In this document: positions 5,492-9,140 of the stretch, piece by piece
Layout: each line of letters opens with the position of its first letter
How positions within the stretch are numbered: the stretch's first letter is position 1
Made by a program: the position numbers and the translations under genes
NCBI GenBank assembly: GCA_030608725.1
Contig: JAUWDP010000030.1
Span: 1 to 9,140 of the forward strand
Direction: 5' to 3'
Source of the DNA: Candidatus Bathyarchaeota archaeon
GTDB taxonomy: Archaea > Thermoproteota > Bathyarchaeia > TCS64
Length of the DNA: 9,140 bases
Notes under the pieces: generated by a model
What the model saw: the letters and a program-made list of their open reading frames with translations, nothing else
What the model was told of the DNA's origin: nothing
Database searches by the model: none

Positions 5492-6408
5492 TGGACAAGA
5501 TCAGGGGGAAGCTGAGGAGTGGTCAACGGGCTTATATTGAGCTCAAAGACGGCTCCGTCAACGTCACAGTGGAGCGTGGGCTCATCATGAAGAGCCTTGT
5601 CGTGCACAGGGAGCTTCCGCTGTCCGAGATCACACACGTGACGCTTGAGAAGGACAGCTCCCCACTGAGTAGGAACCATCACCTGACCTTGAGGTACGGG
5701 GAGGGCGAGGAGGTGGTCTTCTCCTCGACCGAGATTGAATCACTGGAGGTTCTCCGGTCCCAGATAGCGGCTGACCTGGAGCGGCGGAGGGCTGAGCGTG
5801 AGAGGGAGGAGGCCGAGAGGAGGCGGGTCTGGGAGGCACATGTCAACCAGATATCCCTCATGCTGGACCTCATGGAGGAAGTCTTCCTAATGCTAGAGGG
5901 GCTGCAGGGCTGGGTCGAGTGGACGGACATCGGGGGCCACCTTGTGCAGCTTGAGCACGTCCCAGGGGAGATGAGGGAGATAGGGGTCCTGGCGCCTCTG
6001 AAGTACGACCTCCAGGGCCTCAGGACCGCCGTGAGGAGGAGGCTCCCCGGGGCGATCAGGGAGGAGTGCTTCGCGGTCCTCACCGTCCTAAGGCAGGACG
6101 TGGAGCGGCTCTCAAAGTCCGATGAGCCCTCTATGGGCTTCGACCTAAGGCTCTACGAGTGGTTCGTGGGCGCCTACTTCCTACTCTGGGATATCAAACT
6201 CGCTGAGTTCCTGGGAGGGTCAGCTGAGAGGGCGGAGGTCATCGAGTTGAACGCCATCCTTGAGAGGCTGAGCAATCTAGAGATCACTGGGGAGGCAGAG
6301 GCACCTCGATTCCCCGATCTAACCGAGATCGATGTCCTCGGCCTTCAGGTCAAAGGTATCCGGGCTGCAATCCAGTTCCGTCTACACGCCCTCCTAGACG
6401 GAATGTGA
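5491..6408 (+). CDS. Unknown protein, probable PH-like N-terminal domain plus helical C-terminal half
   Basis: I do not recognise this 305-residue protein as a named family. Residues 1-82 look like a string of beta strands (AYIELKDGSVNVTVERG, LIMKSLVVHRELPLSEITHV, HLTLRYGEGEEVVFSS) followed by a helix (about 83-97). This is the topology of bacterial-type PH/GRAM-like domains, an inference from pattern. A highly charged Arg/Glu helix (about 93-113, LERRRAEREREEAERRR) follows, possibly a coiled coil or long linker. The rest (114-305) is helical with regular hydrophobics (ISLMLDLMEEVFLMLEGLQG, FVGAYFLLWDIKLAEFLGG). No signal peptide or clear membrane span is seen, so it is probably cytosolic or membrane-peripheral. 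The GTG start overlaps the TAG of the small ORF, with AGGAGGGT 6 nt before it; the frame is closed upstream at 5443-5445. The stop lies 70 nt before the MFS gene. Confidence 0.8.
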   Translation: MDKIRGKLRSGQRAYIELKDGSVNVTVERGLIMKSLVVHRELPLSEITHVTLEKDSSPLSRNHHLTLRYGEGEEVVFSSTEIESLEVLRSQIAADLERRRAEREREEAERRRVWEAHVNQISLMLDLMEEVFLMLEGLQGWVEWTDIGGHLVQLEHVPGEMREIGVLAPLKYDLQGLRTAVRRRLPGAIREECFAVLTVLRQDVERLSKSDEPSMGFDLRLYEWFVGAYFLLWDIKLAEFLGGSAERAEVIELNAILERLSNLEITGEAEAPRFPDLTEIDVLGLQVKGIRAAIQFRLHALLDGM

Positions 6409-6467
6409 CCCCCAGATCTGCATTCAGGTATCTTCATATAGTCTGAGGTCTCTCCCGTCTGATATTT

Positions 6468-6472
6468 GAGGT
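6468..6472 (+). promoter_or_regulatory. Shine-Dalgarno of the MFS gene
   Basis: GAGGT lies 6 nt before the ATG at 6479. A TATA-like CATATAG (6435-6441) upstream could give a short leader, so this gene may be transcribed on its own as well as by read-through from the 305-residue gene. Confidence 0.45.
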
Positions 6473-6478
6473 TCAACG

Positions 6479-7678
6479 ATGGCGGGCACGGCTGGTACCA
6501 AGAAGACGTCGATTCTCACTTACGGTCTCTTCGTCATGACCCTCACACACACTCTCACCCACGTCTTCGGCAGGCTCTACACAGCTACGTTCCCCCTCAT
6601 CCGAGAGGAGTTCCTCCTGACGAGCTGGCAGCTGGGCATGATAGCCGCGATCCCTCCGCTCTGTCAGGCAGTCATCTCGATACCGGTTGGGCTCCTGTGT
6701 GACAGGATCGGGTCCAAGAGGATGCTCCTGATAAGCATGCTCTTCGCCGCGGCGGGAAGCCTCCTCGCCGCTACCGCTGCAAATCCCATAATGCTCGTCG
6801 TGGCCATAAGCCTGGTCTACCTGAACACGACGTTCTACCATCCGGCCTCGTACAGCTTCACCACCCGTCTCTTTGCGGGGGAGAATAGGCCGAGGGCGTT
6901 GGGGATCCATGGTGCCGGCGGTACGTTTGGGATGGCCCTCGGACCTTTGACCTTGAGCATCTTTCTGGGATACCTAGGCCTGACCTGGAGGAACGTCTAC
7001 CTCTTCTGGGCGATACCGATTATCCTGGGTACCTTCCTGGTCATGAGGGTGGACTATTATGCGGTCGAGGATGTCGATGTCACCAGGAAGGAGGAGAGGG
7101 GCGGCTCAGGGGACGCCACGTCGCTCATCACGCCGGCGCTCCTGACCTTCCTGGTCTACACCGCCACGCGTACTATGGCTATGCAGATGATAAGCCCCTT
7201 TATGCCCCTCTTCATGGTGGACGAGAAGGGCTTCACCGTGAACCAGATGGGCCTCATCTACAGCAGCCTCTCCATCTCAGGGCTTATCTCTGCGCCCCTC
7301 GGGGGCGTCTTCGCGTCGAGGTTCGGCTCTAAGAGGTGGCTTGCCATGACCATCACTCTCAGTACTGTCCTGCTGGGGCTGGTGGCAGTTGCCCCTGGAG
7401 GCTGGCCCTTCGTGGTCATCTACATGGTGTACGGATTCTCCGGGACCCTTGGGATGGCGGCGAGGTCCGACATCATTGCACGGCTCACGCCGCGGAACCA
7501 GAGGGGTTTGGGGTACTCACTCCTCTTCCTGCCCGGGAGTATAATGGGGGCGATCTCACCGTTGTTGTCTGCGAAGCTTATCGAGGTTCTGGGATTCTCT
7601 CAGCTGTTCCCCATTGCGATCGGTATATCTGTCGTGAGCATCCTCATCCTCGTCTTCGCGATAAAGGAGCGATCCTAG
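6479..7678 (+). CDS. Major facilitator superfamily transporter, 12 transmembrane segments
   Basis: This 399-residue integral membrane transporter has two six-helix halves (roughly 12-190 and 218-394) joined by a charged cytoplasmic loop (191-217, with VTRKEERGGSGD). The MFS motif A is present between helices 2 and 3 as GLLCDRIGSKR (71-81) and echoed in the second half as GGVFASRFGSKRW (275-287). Helix 1 has two histidines (THTLTHVFGRLY, H24 and H28), and the YHPASYS (120-126) and GIHGAGGTFGMALGPL (142-157) segments recall the fosmidomycin-resistance (Fsr)-like and related drug or metabolite exporters. The substrate cannot be read from sequence. Efflux of a small molecule is more likely than sugar uptake, but this is inference. 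It is co-oriented with the 305-residue gene (70 nt upstream) and the binding-protein gene (70 nt downstream). Confidence 0.93.
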   Translation: MAGTAGTKKTSILTYGLFVMTLTHTLTHVFGRLYTATFPLIREEFLLTSWQLGMIAAIPPLCQAVISIPVGLLCDRIGSKRMLLISMLFAAAGSLLAATAANPIMLVVAISLVYLNTTFYHPASYSFTTRLFAGENRPRALGIHGAGGTFGMALGPLTLSIFLGYLGLTWRNVYLFWAIPIILGTFLVMRVDYYAVEDVDVTRKEERGGSGDATSLITPALLTFLVYTATRTMAMQMISPFMPLFMVDEKGFTVNQMGLIYSSLSISGLISAPLGGVFASRFGSKRWLAMTITLSTVLLGLVAVAPGGWPFVVIYMVYGFSGTLGMAARSDIIARLTPRNQRGLGYSLLFLPGSIMGAISPLLSAKLIEVLGFSQLFPIAIGISVVSILILVFAIKERS

Positions 7679-7712
7679 ACACCGAGCCCAAAAACGGGTA
7701 ATTCCCAAATTT

Positions 7713-7720
7713 CTTTAAGG
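7713..7720 (+). promoter_or_regulatory. TATA-like box of the binding-protein gene
   Basis: CTTTAAGG, within AAATTTCTTTAAGGGC, is centred about 32 nt before the ATG at 7749. There is no Shine-Dalgarno before that ATG (ACTGGATTGAC), so a nearly leaderless transcript is likely. This supports the ATG at 7749 as the true start. Confidence 0.45.
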
Positions 7721-7748
7721 GCATCTCTGCCCCTGTTACTGGATTGAC

Positions 7749-9140
7749 ATGGGCTCTCCTCCTTTGGACCAGCTGACGATCCTTCAGTCCAGCGTCCAGC
7801 TGGGCGATCCCCATACCGTGAGCGACTCCGCCAATCGCAACAGCCTCATCGCCGCCGTCTACGATTCCCTGGTCAGCCGCTCCATGACTGGGAGCTACGT
7901 CCCATGCCTGGCGGAGAGCTGGAGCGTGGAGGGCGACGCCATGACCTGGGTCTTCGATCTACGCCGGAAGGTCTCATTCCACAATGGGGACGTCCTGACC
8001 GCCAACGATGTCGTGGCGACCATGGGGAGGGTGCTGGACCCGGCGATCGGGGGGGCTTTCGGCACTCAGGGGGTCTTCGCGAGCTACCTGGGAGACTCTG
8101 TCATCGAGGCGGAGGGGAAGTACTCCGTCAAGATCGTGGCGGAGGAGCCCATGGCCGACCTCCTCGACCTCATTGTGAGCGTGCCCATAGCCCCTGAGAG
8201 CGCCCTGAAGGGTCTCCCGGAATCCTACGTTGGGAGCGGCCCCTACAGTGTCTCCGAGATGGGGGACGATCTCGTCGTCATGGATGCATTCCCCGAATAT
8301 TGGGGTGGACAGGTCCCGGCTCAACGGCTTCACTGGCGCGCGGTCAGGGACCCCCAAGAGCGGGCCTCCGCCCTAATTGAGGGGAGGGGGGACCTTGCCT
8401 CGGGGTTGAGCCCGGAGGAGGTGAAGGCGGTCGAGGCCTCGGGGAGTGCAACGGCCGTGTGGAGGGACAGCAACCTGTGCATCATCTTCATGTTCAACGC
8501 CTCCTCTGGGGTCTGCTCCGACAGCAGGGTCCGGAGGGCCTTAAACCTCGCATTGGACAAGGATGCGATCATCTCTGAGGCCGTGGGGGGAGCGGCGAAG
8601 CCCTTGAACGGCATCTTCACGCCTCTGCACTTCGGATACGATCCCGATACCCCCGTCTACCCTTACAACCCCGAGCAGGCGAGGAGCCTCCTCGCTGAGG
8701 CCGGATACAGTGATGGAATGAGCCTAGTTATGGACATCCCCACGAGGATGCCGGACGAGGCGCGTAAGCTCGCCCAGATGATGACCGAGATGTACTTCGA
8801 GGTAGGGGTCAGCGTGGAGGTGAAGGAGTACGAGGATCGGCAGGCCTACGCCGAGATGGTGAGGGCCAAGAGGATCAACGACCTATGCTGCTTCGACTCC
8901 AGCCCCCTGAGCACCTTCAGGGTGATGCGTGAGAAGATTCACTCGGGCATCAAGGGGCCGTGGTGGGAGGGGTACGCCAACGTCGAGGTGGATGCCCTCA
9001 TCGAGAGGGCCGAGGCGACCATAGACGAGTCGCTGAGGCGGAGGATCTACAGGCTGGCCTACCGCATGATAAGGGATGACGCCCCCTGGGTGTTCCTGTA
9101 CAGCCCTGTCAGGTTCTGGGGTGTGGGGCCTAGGCTGAGG
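7749..9140 (+). CDS. Family-5 (peptide/nickel-type) substrate-binding protein without signal peptide (runs off right edge)
   Basis: The frame is open from the ATG to the end of the window: 464 codons and no stop, so the C-terminus is missing. It matches the SBP_bac_5 family, whose members bind oligopeptides, nickel or related solutes for ABC importers. Visible signatures are TILQSSVQLGDPHTVSD (10-26), YVPCLAESWSVEGDAMTW (50-67), VFDLRRKVSFHNGDVLTAND (68-87), SGPYSVSEMGDD, DSRVRRALNLALDKDAI, YNPEQARSLLAEAGYSDG and RRRIYRLAYRMIRDDAPWVF. These proteins are normally exported lipoproteins or anchored by a helix, but here the binding fold begins within ten residues of MGSPPLDQLT. An in-frame TAA at 7716-7718 leaves no room for a signal peptide upstream. 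No ABC permease is in the window; the preceding gene is an MFS transporter. It could be a cytosolic solute sensor, or the export signal may be absent for another reason. Confidence 0.88.
   Translation, partial: MGSPPLDQLTILQSSVQLGDPHTVSDSANRNSLIAAVYDSLVSRSMTGSYVPCLAESWSVEGDAMTWVFDLRRKVSFHNGDVLTANDVVATMGRVLDPAIGGAFGTQGVFASYLGDSVIEAEGKYSVKIVAEEPMADLLDLIVSVPIAPESALKGLPESYVGSGPYSVSEMGDDLVVMDAFPEYWGGQVPAQRLHWRAVRDPQERASALIEGRGDLASGLSPEEVKAVEASGSATAVWRDSNLCIIFMFNASSGVCSDSRVRRALNLALDKDAIISEAVGGAAKPLNGIFTPLHFGYDPDTPVYPYNPEQARSLLAEAGYSDGMSLVMDIPTRMPDEARKLAQMMTEMYFEVGVSVEVKEYEDRQAYAEMVRAKRINDLCCFDSSPLSTFRVMREKIHSGIKGPWWEGYANVEVDALIERAEATIDESLRRRIYRLAYRMIRDDAPWVFLYSPVRFWGVGPRLR

Noticed and set aside
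7974..8357. Minus- and plus-frame ORFs (also 7904-8197 and 8330-8620) over the binding-protein gene
   Set aside because: The frame from 7749 is open to the window end and shows the family signatures throughout; the other frames are composition artefacts.

Overview
The window looks like a stretch of archaeal chromosome, probably Thermoproteota and possibly Bathyarchaeia-like; the phylum is an inference. The evidence is an archaeal/eukaryote-type prolyl-tRNA synthetase with a four-cysteine C-terminal zinc module. In addition, A/T-rich TATA-like boxes recur about 32-34 nt upstream of several starts that have little or no leader, AGG/AGA is common for arginine and ATA for isoleucine, and GTG and TTG starts occur. 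By eye the genes are fairly GC-rich and the gaps between them AT-rich. No rRNA, tRNA, CRISPR array, insertion sequence or phage gene was seen.

Layout. Positions 1-3516 hold three genes on the minus strand, transcribed right to left: gpmI (cofactor-independent phosphoglycerate mutase), a UPF0371/DUF1846 protein of unknown function that probably starts at a TTG, and the first 59 codons of argF (ornithine carbamoyltransferase). A divergent gap of about 250 bp (3517-3772) carries back-to-back promoters for gpmI and for the plus-strand proS. The proS leader contains an apparent 8-residue upstream ORF. After proS there is an AT-rich gap, then a very short ORF with a good Shine-Dalgarno-like run but no legal start codon. 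Its stop overlaps (TAGTG) the GTG start of an unrecognised 305-residue protein with a probable PH-like N-terminal domain. The window ends with a 12-helix MFS transporter and a family-5 (peptide/nickel type) substrate-binding protein that has no signal peptide and runs off the right edge.

How the genes relate. The left half is housekeeping metabolism: lower glycolysis/gluconeogenesis and arginine/urea-type chemistry, with UPF0371 between them. proS stands alone with its own leader. The right half (305-residue protein, MFS, binding protein) is co-oriented, but the last gene has a clear promoter of its own, so these are at least two transcription units. The most interesting points are the proS leader with its upstream ORF, the start-less small ORF coupled to the unknown PH-like protein, and the solute-binding protein without an export signal beside an MFS rather than ABC permeases. 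I did not find anything I would call a new defence or mobile system.
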